This document shows, piece by piece, positions 1 through 6,092 of a stretch of DNA of 14,454 nt (position 1 is the stretch's first letter; every line of letters begins with the position of its first letter). A model generated the notes under the pieces. It had not been told where the DNA came from. It searched no databases and saw nothing but the letters and a program-made list of their open reading frames with translations. The position numbers were made by a program, and so were the translations under genes. The stretch is from Sphingomonas sp. (GTDB taxonomy: Bacteria; Pseudomonadota; Alphaproteobacteria; Sphingomonadales; Sphingomonadaceae): positions 1-14,454 of the forward strand of contig JAICSX010000046.1 in assembly GCA_025936675.1 (NCBI GenBank). Direction: 5' to 3'.

Positions 1-7
1 AGCATGC

Positions 8-35
8 TTGACAGTGACTGACGGCTTGATGTAAA
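8..35 (+). promoter_or_regulatory. Putative sigma-70 promoter of the membrane protein/HTH pair
   Basis: A perfect -35 hexamer TTGACA (8-13) is followed after 16 bases by TGTAAA (30-35), which matches the -10 consensus at four of six positions. It lies about 35 bases before the start codon at 70 and leaves room for the Shine-Dalgarno AAGGAG (56-61). It is assigned from sequence match only. The -35 box coincides with one of four CTTGA repeats, so a bound regulator would probably compete with RNA polymerase. Confidence 0.5.
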
Positions 36-41
36 GCTCGC

Positions 42-56
42 TTGTCTTGATGACAA
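42..56. promoter_or_regulatory. Candidate operator: TTGTC-N5-GACAA inverted repeat
   Basis: Perfect five-base arms TTGTC (42-46) and GACAA (52-56) flank a five-base centre, between the putative -10 box and the Shine-Dalgarno of the gene at 70. The position, just downstream of the expected transcription start, suits a repressor site. The HTH protein encoded two genes downstream is the natural candidate ligand (inference). Confidence 0.4.
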
Positions 57-69
57 AGGAGCTTGACCG

Positions 70-495
70 ATGTTTGCTGCAAAGCAGGGCGATTTTACAC
101 CGGCCCAGCGTGCCCATACGCGACGTGTCCTGTGGCTGTTCCTAGCATACGCGATCATCCTGCCGCCGCTCGTCTGGCTGCGCGCGCACCGGCACGTCAG
201 TGACTTGTTGCTGATGATCATGGCGACGGCAGCGGCGCTTCCGGTGCTCGGAATCTTCGCGAGCTGGGGACGCTATCTCTCCGACGAACGCGATGAATAT
301 CATCAGGCGATGACGCTCCGGCGGATGGCCGTTGCGACGAATGCGACGATGGGCGCCGCAGTCGTCTGGGGCTTCCTCCAGGCGTTCGGAGTGATGCCGC
401 TGATGGAGGCTTACTGGATCCCGTTTGTTTGGGTGCTGGTCCAGGGCGCGTTCGGATGCATCGGCGCTTTGGCTCGCCGCGGCGAGGAGGGTTGA
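70..495 (+). CDS. Small four-helix integral membrane protein, partner of an HTH regulator
   Basis: A 141-residue protein with four hydrophobic stretches at about residues 20-38, 45-66, 91-109 and 115-136, so probably an inner-membrane protein with no large soluble domain. Between helices 2 and 3 is an acidic motif, DERDEY (72-77), followed by an Arg-containing segment. I recall similar DE-(Y/F)-x-R loops in small membrane proteins encoded beside minimal HTH regulators. The start is supported by AAGGAG at 56-61, eight bases before the ATG. The stop lies three bases before the TTG start of the regulator gene, so the two are almost certainly one operon. I do not recognise a biochemical function. 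It may sense membrane state or modulate the regulator, but nothing in the sequence proves that. Confidence 0.75.
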   Translation: MFAAKQGDFTPAQRAHTRRVLWLFLAYAIILPPLVWLRAHRHVSDLLLMIMATAAALPVLGIFASWGRYLSDERDEYHQAMTLRRMAVATNATMGAAVVWGFLQAFGVMPLMEAYWIPFVWVLVQGAFGCIGALARRGEEG

Positions 496-498
496 ACT

Positions 499-714
499 TT
501 GGAAAACCGCCTCCGCGTCCTTCGCGCCGAGCGCGGCTGGAGCCAGCAGGATCTTGCCGAGCGCCTCGAGGTCTCCCGCCAGAGCGTCAATGCGATCGAA
601 ACCGGAAAGTATGATCCGTCGCTCCCGCTGGCGTTCCGGGTAGCCGAGCTGTTCGCAATTCCGATCGAGGAGATTTTCGTCTCCCCGTCACGCCGCAGCT
701 CAAAAGCGATTTGA
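499..714 (+). CDS. Minimal XRE/Cro-type HTH transcriptional regulator
   Basis: A 71-residue protein that is almost entirely one HTH_3 (XRE) domain. The segment GWSQQDLAERLEVSRQSVNA (13-32) is a classic Cro/C1-type helix-turn-helix, followed by the typical IETGKYDPSLPLA (33-45) and a final helix ending near residue 60. There is no ligand or oligomerisation domain, as in the YozG-like small regulators. The start is TTG at 499, supported by GGCGAGGAGGG (481-491) with good spacing; no ATG fits the domain start. It follows the membrane protein by three bases, so expression is probably coupled. Autoregulation through the repeats at 1-69 is likely but inferred. It converges on the gene at 781-1662. 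Confidence 0.88.
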   Translation: MENRLRVLRAERGWSQQDLAERLEVSRQSVNAIETGKYDPSLPLAFRVAELFAIPIEEIFVSPSRRSSKAI

Positions 715-717
715 ACG

Positions 718-757
718 AAAAAAGGCCTCGCCGACGGGTTTTCCACCGGCGAGGCCT
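718..757 (-). terminator. Rho-independent terminator of the minus-strand gene at 781-1662
   Basis: Perfect 11-base arms AGGCCTCGCCG (723-733) and CGGCGAGGCCT (747-757) enclose a 13-base loop. On the minus strand the stem is followed by a run of six T (complement of the A run at 718-723), giving an intrinsic terminator 24 bases after the stop at 781. On the plus strand there is no T run, so it would stop the HTH operon less well. Confidence 0.85.
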
Positions 758-780
758 CAATGCTGCCCCTGTGCAGGCTG

Positions 781-1662
781 TCAGATACCGCGCAGGCTAG
801 CCGTGGTGCTGACCGAGCCACCGGACGCCGTCAGCGTGCTCGGCGCAAGCGAGTAGATCCGACCATTCGTGCCCTGGACGAGAACGCGTGTGATCGTCCC
901 GTTCGCGGTCACTACCCGATAGACCGTCCCGACCTGCGTACCGTTGCTGTAAAACGGCATGCCGACGCTAACTCCACTCAGGGCCGCGCCCGATCCGCCG
1001 GCGAGAACGCTGTGCGAATTGGCATGGGCGATGCCCGTCGCCGAGGCGTGCATCGGTCCCTGGCTGTTCACCCGCGCCTGGCTGCTTGCCGTCGTCGTCG
1101 TCGAGCCGTTGACGCCAGCGAGGCGCGCCGTCGTGGAGAGCGTTCCGCCGCTGTAGGACAGCTTGTTCGCCGGAACGGCATAAAGGCCGCCGTCGGTGCC
1201 CTTGACGACTACCATCGCAACGGTGCCGCGACCCGTCACGCGGATCTGCTGGACGGTGCCCACGGCAGTCCCGTTCGAATAAAGCGTGGTGCCGGCGGTC
1301 AAGCCCGTCAGCGGGCCACTCGTGGCAGTCGTCGTCGCCGTCGTTCCGGCGAGCACGCTGTTCTGGTTGGCATGCGCGATGCCGGTGGCCGAGGCGTTGG
1401 CCGGTCCCTGGCTGTTCATGCGCCCCATGTCGCGCATCGTGGAGCCCATCCCGCTGATGCCGCCCATGCCTCCGGGCATGCCCATGCCGCCTGGACCGCC
1501 GGGACCGAAAGGCCCGCCCTGGCCGAAGCCGCCGGCGTTGCCCGGTCCGCCCATTCCCGAGGGCGGGCCGCCCATGCCGCCGCCGGGGCCGTGTTGTGCA
1601 AGCGCCGCGGCCGGAATGAGTGCAGCGGCGGCGAAGAGGGTAAGAATCCGTTTATGCCCCAT
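781..1662 (-). CDS. Exported Gly/Met-rich protein with a tandem-duplicated PRC-barrel-like domain
   Basis: A 293-residue protein. Residues 1-23 form a Sec signal peptide (MGHKR, hydrophobic Ala-rich core, cleavage after ALA or AQ). Residues 24-80 are a low-complexity Gly/Met/Pro linker. The rest is two copies of one unit, at 81-184 and 197-293. Each opens with a NSQGP...HASATGIAHAN-type segment, a Ser-Val-Leu-Ala-Gly step, a F/L-YSNGT-x-VGTV strand, a VxVxGTxGxxY strand and a Ser/Thr-rich end. The strand pattern resembles PRC-barrel-like small beta domains, but I cannot confirm the family. The frame stays open to 1740, but AGGAGG at 1669-1674, six bases from the ATG at 1660-1662, together with the signal peptide, fixes the start. 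It is single-gene, with its own terminator at 718-757. Function unknown; a periplasmic or surface protein is likely. Confidence 0.82.
   Translation of the reverse strand: MGHKRILTLFAAAALIPAAALAQHGPGGGMGGPPSGMGGPGNAGGFGQGGPFGPGGPGGMGMPGGMGGISGMGSTMRDMGRMNSQGPANASATGIAHANQNSVLAGTTATTTATSGPLTGLTAGTTLYSNGTAVGTVQQIRVTGRGTVAMVVVKGTDGGLYAVPANKLSYSGGTLSTTARLAGVNGSTTTTASSQARVNSQGPMHASATGIAHANSHSVLAGGSGAALSGVSVGMPFYSNGTQVGTVYRVVTANGTITRVLVQGTNGRIYSLAPSTLTASGGSVSTTASLRGI
784..1422 (-). repeat. Tandem internal duplication within the exported protein gene (period 348 bases)
   Basis: The coding sequence for residues 81-184 (1111-1422) recurs for residues 197-293 (784-1074), shifted by 348 bases or 116 codons. 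Identity is still visible in the DNA at the unit start: CGGTCCCTGGCTGTTCA appears near both 1402 and 1054. The rest has diverged mostly at the protein level, so the duplication is not very recent. Confidence 0.8.
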
Positions 1663-1688
1663 GACTAACCTCCTGTAAACATTGGCAA

Positions 1689-1715
1689 AATATACTCGTT
1701 CAGGAGCCGTTACAA
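1689..1715 (-). promoter_or_regulatory. Possible promoter of the exported protein gene
   Basis: Reading the minus strand, TTGTAA (1710-1715) precedes TATATT (1689-1694) with a 15-base spacer, shorter than the usual 16-18. The -10 matches five of six consensus bases and the -35 four of six. It lies about 27 bases before the start codon, which leaves only a short leader holding AGGAGG. Weak evidence. Confidence 0.25.
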
Positions 1716-1847
1716 CGCCGCCGAGACGGTTCGGTCGCATTTGTCATGGAGAATTAATCTGTAACTTCGACATCCCACCACTCGGCGAGTGCCGTCAGCA
1801 AGGTTCGACGACCGATCGGATGTGGGCGGTTCGTCCGATTGACTGGA

Positions 1848-2813
1848 TCAGGCTTCAACGCGCCCGAGTGCCTCATCCACAATCTGCTCGGCGCGCATGA
1901 ACAGCTGCGTGTCAATGACCACGCCCGATGCGGCCGCATTCTCGATCACCTGACTTGGCCGTGACGCGCCGATAATCGCGCTGGCGACGTTGGGCTCCCG
2001 AAGTACCCAAGCGAGCGCGAATTGCGGCAATGTGAGCCCTGCCTCTTCAGCGATCGGCTTGAGCCGCTGAACTGCGCGCAGCACTTCCGGTCGCATCAGC
2101 CGATCCATCCAGCCGCCCATCTCATCGCTCGCAGCGCGCGAATCCTTCGGCGGAGGCTGATCGGGATCGTATTTACCGGAAAGCACGCCCTGCCCGAGCG
2201 GCGACCAGACGATCTGCGAAATGCCATTGGCGGCGCAAAGCGGGATCACCTCGTCCTCGGGCTCGCGCCACAGAAGCGAATATTGCGGCTGGCTGGAGAC
2301 GAACTTGGCGGAGCGGCCGGCGCCCGAAATCTCGAGCGCCGCCTGGATCCGCTCTGCAGGCCATTCGGAAAATCCGATGTAGCGGGCCTTGCCGCTCTCG
2401 ACTGCCCGCGTCAGCGCCTCCATCGTCTCCTCGAGCGGCGTGTCCCAATCGTACCGGTGGCACTGGTAGAGATCGACATAGTCGGTCTGCAGCCGTTTCA
2501 GCGATGCATCGAGTTGCTTTTCGACTTGTGCCCGGGACAGTCCTCGATCGCTTTCGCTCATCGGGAAGAACAGCTTGGTCGCCAGCACGTAGGAGTCGCG
2601 CGATCGTCCCTTCAGTGCATTCCCGACGAACGTCTCGGCGGCGCCCCGACCGTAAACGTTCGCCGTGTCGATGAAACTGATTCCCTGGTTGAAGGCCTCG
2701 TCGAGGCAAGCACGTGCCTTGTCCGCTTCGACCCCGACGCCATAGGTCAGCCAGGAACCGAGCGAGATTTCCGAGACTTCCAGCTCGCTGTCGCCGAGCT
2801 TGCGATATTTCAT
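1848..2813 (-). CDS. Aldo/keto reductase, Kv-beta-like type
   Basis: A 321-residue NAD(P)H-dependent oxidoreductase of the AKR superfamily, expected to be cytoplasmic and to reduce aldehydes or ketones. The AKR catalytic tetrad is visible: Asp49 in FIDTANVYG, Tyr54, Lys80 in LATK, and His119 in LYQCHRYD. The sequence is close in style to potassium-channel beta-subunit and YghZ-type AKRs: the SLGSWLTYG opening, RGLSRAQVEKQLDASLKRLQ (90-109), and IGFSEWPAERI. YghZ-type enzymes include methylglyoxal reductases, but the substrate here cannot be read from sequence. The start ATG (2811-2813) has GGAGG eight bases upstream. It lies 69 bases downstream of the L,D-transpeptidase gene on the same strand, so the two may be co-transcribed. 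I see no obvious terminator after it and no potassium channel nearby. Confidence 0.92.
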   Translation of the reverse strand: MKYRKLGDSELEVSEISLGSWLTYGVGVEADKARACLDEAFNQGISFIDTANVYGRGAAETFVGNALKGRSRDSYVLATKLFFPMSESDRGLSRAQVEKQLDASLKRLQTDYVDLYQCHRYDWDTPLEETMEALTRAVESGKARYIGFSEWPAERIQAALEISGAGRSAKFVSSQPQYSLLWREPEDEVIPLCAANGISQIVWSPLGQGVLSGKYDPDQPPPKDSRAASDEMGGWMDRLMRPEVLRAVQRLKPIAEEAGLTLPQFALAWVLREPNVASAIIGASRPSQVIENAAASGVVIDTQLFMRAEQIVDEALGRVEA

Positions 2814-2882
2814 GGGAACGACCTCCGGTGAATAACAGAACCAGCGCGGCGCGGTGCCGTTCCGCCAAGCGTCCCGAACGCC

Positions 2883-3692
2883 TTATCGCAAGGCCGCGAT
2901 CTGGCTGCTGCTCGCGGAATCGAGATAGCTGATCGCGATCGGGACCGGTCTCGGCAGGAGGACATTGTCGTCGGGGGAAGAGGCCGCCGGCGGGTCCTTG
3001 CCGAGGAGCCACTTCGCCAGCCGCGCGGCGTCCTCGAGCCGCACGCAACCGTGGCTGAGGTCGCGCTGGTCTTGCGCGAAGAGATCCTTCCGCGGCGTAT
3101 CGTGCAGATAGATGCCGTCGCCATGCGGCAGGTTGAATTTGTAATGGCCGAGCGAATTCCAGGGCCCAGGCAGCTCGCGGACCAAGATTTGCTGAGTGCC
3201 GGCGGCGACCGCTTTCCAGTCAACGCTCTCCGGCGGGACCACCTGTGCATCCGGCGTCCAGGCGGAGACGACCTCATAACCATGTGCCGAAAGGTAAGCC
3301 GGTCCTTGCTTCAGCACGTTCGCGGCAATGAGGGATCGCGTAAGATCTGGCGTCACGTGCCAATAAGGGTTCAACGTCGCGTAATAGATGACGTCCTTCA
3401 GCGCCGGCGTCGGCGTATCCGGCTTCCCGACGATGACCTTCATCGAATCCTCAACCCGGCCGTCCTGGATCATGTACAGGCGCGCCGAATTGGCATCGAC
3501 CAGCACGTAAGGGCCATGAACTGGGATCTGCGCGCCGGCGACGGAATCGACGTAGAGCTGCGGAGCGATCGTGCCCGCAATCGGCCCTAGCGTCGGTGAG
3601 TAAAGCGCAAGTCCGAAAGCTGCCGCGCCGACAACGAGGATCCCTGCCCCCGCGATCAAGAACCTGCGGCTATGTGATTTCAGTGCGGTCAT
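2883..3692 (-). CDS. Membrane-anchored L,D-transpeptidase (YkuD domain)
   Basis: A 269-residue envelope enzyme. Residues 1-10 are basic and 11-31 are a hydrophobic anchor or uncleaved signal. The YkuD domain starts near 60 (VLVDANSARLYMI) and carries the catalytic block: His197 in IYLHDTP and Cys216 in DLSHGCVRLEDA. This family makes 3-3 cross-links in peptidoglycan or attaches proteins to it, through a Cys thioester. The insert NPYWHVTPDLTRSLI (108-122) and the following HGYEVV resemble YcbB-type catalytic domains, but the N-terminal scaffold and peptidoglycan-binding domain of full YcbB are absent. The frame stays open upstream to 4136, overlapping the divergent gene at 3813. The start at 3690-3692 is chosen for the basic plus hydrophobic N-terminus; its Shine-Dalgarno (GGGGG) is modest. 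It is probably first in a unit with the aldo/keto reductase. Confidence 0.9.
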   Translation of the reverse strand: MTALKSHSRRFLIAGAGILVVGAAAFGLALYSPTLGPIAGTIAPQLYVDSVAGAQIPVHGPYVLVDANSARLYMIQDGRVEDSMKVIVGKPDTPTPALKDVIYYATLNPYWHVTPDLTRSLIAANVLKQGPAYLSAHGYEVVSAWTPDAQVVPPESVDWKAVAAGTQQILVRELPGPWNSLGHYKFNLPHGDGIYLHDTPRKDLFAQDQRDLSHGCVRLEDAARLAKWLLGKDPPAASSPDDNVLLPRPVPIAISYLDSASSSQIAALR

Positions 3693-3732
3693 TTCGGTGC
3701 CCCCGCTACGGCGGCGCTTACGACAAATATGC

Positions 3733-3746
3733 GATTCGCGCGAATC
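3733..3746. promoter_or_regulatory. Perfect 14-base palindrome in a divergent promoter region
   Basis: GATTCGCGCGAATC is its own reverse complement. It sits in the 120-base gap between the divergent L,D-transpeptidase (starts 3692) and alpha/beta hydrolase (starts 3813) genes, 41 bases from the first and 66 from the second. It has no loop, so it is better read as a dimer-binding site than a hairpin. No regulator is identified. Confidence 0.4.
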
Positions 3747-3812
3747 TACGGCCGGCGCGACTTGCAGGGATGCCGATGCTACGGACCCGGCCATCGTGTT
3801 TGAACAATCGCA

Positions 3813-4505
3813 ATGACTGAGCTCGCCTATTTCGATGTCGGAGGGCGGCGCATCGCCTATCGCCAGCGCGGGGGATCGTCGCCCACGCTCGTGTTCTTGC
3901 CTGGCTACGCATCGGACATGCAGGGCGCGAAAGCCCAGGCGCTCGACGCATTCGCCGAACGGCGAGGCATTGGAATGCTGCGGCTCGATTATTCCGGAAC
4001 AGGCTCGAGCGGCGGGCGCTTCGAAGACGGGACGCTCGCGCGTTGGCTCGAAGAGGCGGTCGCCGCGATGGATCGCCTTACCGAGGGCCCCTTGATCTTG
4101 GTCGGCTCCTCGATGGGCGGGTGGATAGCAATGCACCTCTCGCTCCTACGTCCGGATCGCGTGCAGGCTTTGGTCGGAATTGCCGCGGCACCGGACTTCA
4201 CCAATTGGGGCTTCACGGGCGGCAACGACGCGACCCAACACGGTGTCGCTCTCCGCTTCTGGGAATCGGGGCAACAGCTGTTGCTCTTGGACAAGGAAGT
4301 CCCGATCGACTGCCCTGTCCGGTTGCTTCATGGCGAACGCGACGAGGAAGTACCGATCGAGATCGCGTTCCGCACCATGCACGCACTTCGTTCAGGCGAT
4401 GTCCAGCTGAATGTGCTCAAGGGCGGCGGTCATCGCCTTTCGGAGCCGCACGAGATCGACGCGATCCTGCGCACCGTGGCCGCCCTTCTGGAGCCCGCCC
4501 CTTGA
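3813..4505 (+). CDS. Alpha/beta hydrolase, probable thioesterase or esterase
   Basis: A 230-residue cytoplasmic serine hydrolase without a signal peptide. The catalytic triad is clear: Ser100 in the nucleophile elbow GSSMGG (98-103), Asp177 in HGERDEEVP, and His207 in KGGGHRLSEP. The oxyanion region FLPGYASDM (28-36) and RLDYSGTGSSGG (57-68) resemble the ABHD10-like group (acyl-protein thioesterase or acyl-glucuronide esterase in mammals), which gives a class but not a substrate. The start at 3813 has no strong Shine-Dalgarno, but the N-terminus fits the fold and there is no better candidate. It is divergent from the L,D-transpeptidase. Its stop TGA (4503-4505) overlaps the TTG start of the TPR gene, so the two are translationally coupled. 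Confidence 0.9.
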   Translation: MTELAYFDVGGRRIAYRQRGGSSPTLVFLPGYASDMQGAKAQALDAFAERRGIGMLRLDYSGTGSSGGRFEDGTLARWLEEAVAAMDRLTEGPLILVGSSMGGWIAMHLSLLRPDRVQALVGIAAAPDFTNWGFTGGNDATQHGVALRFWESGQQLLLLDKEVPIDCPVRLLHGERDEEVPIEIAFRTMHALRSGDVQLNVLKGGGHRLSEPHEIDAILRTVAALLEPAP

Positions 4506-5239
4506 TTCCAATGCTGATTGCAGCGGCCGTCGCGAGCGCAGCTCCCGCTCAACCTGCGCGTTCTAATCCGCTGATTACCGGGACGGCGACGAGGCAAACA
4601 TGTCCCGATCTCGTCACGCCGGACGCGCTCGTCTGCCGCGCGCTCGACGCCGAGAAGGCGGGAAACGATGCGGGTGCGGCCCAAGGCTTCGAGGAAGCTG
4701 CGAAGGCGTCTGGGGACAAGGATCCCAAGACGGCGCGTATGTATGCCGCTGCGGGCAATCTCTGGATCGCCTCCAATGATCCGGCGAAGGCGGCGGTCGA
4801 CCTCGACAAGGCGCTTGCGCTGAATGGCCTCGAAGGGAAGCAGCGCGGCGAGGCCCTGCTCGACCGCGCCCGTGCGGCCGAGCAGCAGGATGATCTTGCG
4901 ACAGCGCGCGCCAAGCTGAACCAGGCGAAGGAGACCATCTCCGATGATCCCTTCTATTGGTATTTCTCGGCCGCGCTTGCCCTGAGGGAACATGACGGAA
5001 GGACCGCGCAGCTCGCCATCGGCAAGGCGCTTTCGATGGCGCCGAGCGATCCTGCCGTGCTGTTCGAGGCAGGCCATGTCGCCGACTTAAACGGCGATGA
5101 TGACCAGGCGCGGAGCTATTGGATGCGCGCTGCCGGGAGCGATCCCGACGGCCCGGTCGGCAAAGCCGCAGCCAAGGCCGTCGAGATGCTCGGAGTGACT
5201 CCGGTCGTGAAGAACGACCCGCCAACGGCGAAGAATTAG
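4502..5239 (+). CDS. Exported tetratricopeptide-repeat protein
   Basis: A 245-residue protein with a short hydrophobic Ala-rich N-terminus (1-17, ending APAQ) that looks like a Sec signal peptide. Roughly four TPR-like helical pairs follow at about 77-110, 113-145, 146-180 and 181-214, for example ARMYAAAGNLWIASNDPAKA and DPFYWYFSAALALREHDGRT. TPR arrays bind proteins, so a periplasmic scaffold role is plausible; the partner is unknown. Two Cys (34 and 45) near the mature N-terminus could form a disulfide. The start is taken as TTG 4502 because TGGAG (4489-4493) is eight bases upstream; ATG 4511 is the alternative and would shorten the signal by three residues. The frame remains open far upstream, but that part overlaps the hydrolase. 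Its stop interlocks with the convergent SIMPL gene. Confidence 0.82.
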   Translation: MIPMLIAAAVASAAPAQPARSNPLITGTATRQTCPDLVTPDALVCRALDAEKAGNDAGAAQGFEEAAKASGDKDPKTARMYAAAGNLWIASNDPAKAAVDLDKALALNGLEGKQRGEALLDRARAAEQQDDLATARAKLNQAKETISDDPFYWYFSAALALREHDGRTAQLAIGKALSMAPSDPAVLFEAGHVADLNGDDDQARSYWMRAAGSDPDGPVGKAAAKAVEMLGVTPVVKNDPPTAKN

Positions 5240-5982
5240 CCGAGATCGTAGTCGATCGTCGTCACCACACGGATCTTCTGGAAGGGCGTGCTGCCGCCTG
5301 ACGATCCACAATCGTCGCAATCCTCTCCGTCGCGCGCGCCGACCGAGAAATAACCCTGGCTCGCAGTCTTGATCCGACCGACGTCCGTACCGCTGTCGTG
5401 CGCGAACTGCTCGGCGCTCCGCCGCGCGTTCTTGGTCGCCTCTGCGATCATCTCAGGCTTCAGCGCGTTCAGTCCCGTGAAGGTGTAGCTGATGTTCGTG
5501 CCGGAAAGTTCGACGCCGTCGCGCAATAGCTCGGCCTGCCGCGTCGATGCTGCACGCACCTTCATCACGTCCGCCGTCCTCAGCTGGATCGATCGGCTGA
5601 CGGTCAGCAGTTGCGGACCGACAGGGCGGCCTTCCTTGTCTCGCGGCTGGTCACGGCTGAAGGAGACACCAGTGTCGGTAATCTCGTCAGGCCTGAACCC
5701 CGCCCGCTGAAAGAACCCACGAACGGCGCGCGCTTGCTGGTCGACCGACTGCTGCACAGAGCCGAGGTCGGCACCCTGATGGGAAAAGTCGACGGACCAT
5801 GTGGCGAGATCCGCCGTGACGTCGCGTTCGGCGACGCCGCGCACCGTGACCGACCTGTGCTCCGCCATTTTCGACCGGCGAAGCCCGTCGCCCAACGCAT
5901 ACCCGCTGGTCGTAAGTCCAATTGCAAAAATCGCGACCGCGCCCAAAAGGACGGCACGGCTGTCCTGCAGCTTCTGGATCAT
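5236..5982 (-). CDS. SIMPL-domain (DUF541) periplasmic protein
   Basis: A 248-residue protein with an N-terminal hydrophobic anchor or signal (10-30) and a SIMPL/DUF541 domain over most of the remainder: VTVRGVAERDVTADLATWSV (45-64) at the start, FFQRAGFRPDEITDTGVSFS (90-109), then the closing strand KIRVVTTIDYDLG (236-248). Members such as E. coli YggE are periplasmic and linked to oxidative-stress protection, with no defined reaction. A CDDC motif in an acidic loop (222-225) could form a disulfide or bind metal. The ATG at 5980-5982 is chosen because it precedes the hydrophobic segment; the frame extends upstream to 6147, over the gloA promoter and start. It diverges from gloA and converges on the TPR gene, with overlapping stop codons. 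Confidence 0.87.
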   Translation of the reverse strand: MIQKLQDSRAVLLGAVAIFAIGLTTSGYALGDGLRRSKMAEHRSVTVRGVAERDVTADLATWSVDFSHQGADLGSVQQSVDQQARAVRGFFQRAGFRPDEITDTGVSFSRDQPRDKEGRPVGPQLLTVSRSIQLRTADVMKVRAASTRQAELLRDGVELSGTNISYTFTGLNALKPEMIAEATKNARRSAEQFAHDSGTDVGRIKTASQGYFSVGARDGEDCDDCGSSGGSTPFQKIRVVTTIDYDLG

Positions 5983-6092
5983 GGGATGAAACCCCAAGCG
6001 TTCGTCCGCATATACGAGCAGCCACCGGTCACTAGCGCCGGCTTGGGCTGCGACGAACCGTGCAATTATAGCGATGAATTGAGCGAGGCAAA

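Noticed and set aside
1260..1620. GC-rich, repetitive stretch considered as a CRISPR or tandem DNA repeat
   Set aside because: The repetition comes from Gly/Met/Pro codons and the domain duplication; there are no regular spacers or identical repeat units.
760..1668. Long plus-strand open frame opposite the exported Gly/Met-rich protein, with Arg-rich composition
   Set aside because: It mirrors the GC-rich repeats on the other strand, which carry a signal peptide, a Shine-Dalgarno and a terminator. It has no such signals and no known domain.
1779..1791. CACTCG-G-CGAGTG palindrome in the gap between two minus-strand genes, considered as a terminator for the aldo/keto reductase gene
   Set aside because: The one-base centre cannot form a hairpin loop and no T run follows. 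It could be a protein site, but nothing supports that.
1754..1939. Short minus-strand open frame of 61 codons overlapping the end of the aldo/keto reductase gene, considered as a gene remnant
   Set aside because: It mostly lies in another frame of the reductase gene, has no ribosome binding site and no recognisable motif.
3693..4136. N-terminal extension of the L,D-transpeptidase frame up to 4136
   Set aside because: It would overlap more than 300 bases of the well-supported alpha/beta hydrolase gene and would bury the hydrophobic anchor internally.
4043..4501. N-terminal extension of the TPR frame upstream of 4502
   Set aside because: It lies entirely inside the hydrolase gene in another frame, has low-complexity Arg-rich content, and would precede the signal peptide.
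5983..6092. Considered a riboswitch or attenuator ahead of gloA
   Set aside because: Only 110 bases between divergent starts, with no clear stem-loop set or known aptamer pattern; only a weak promoter candidate is visible.
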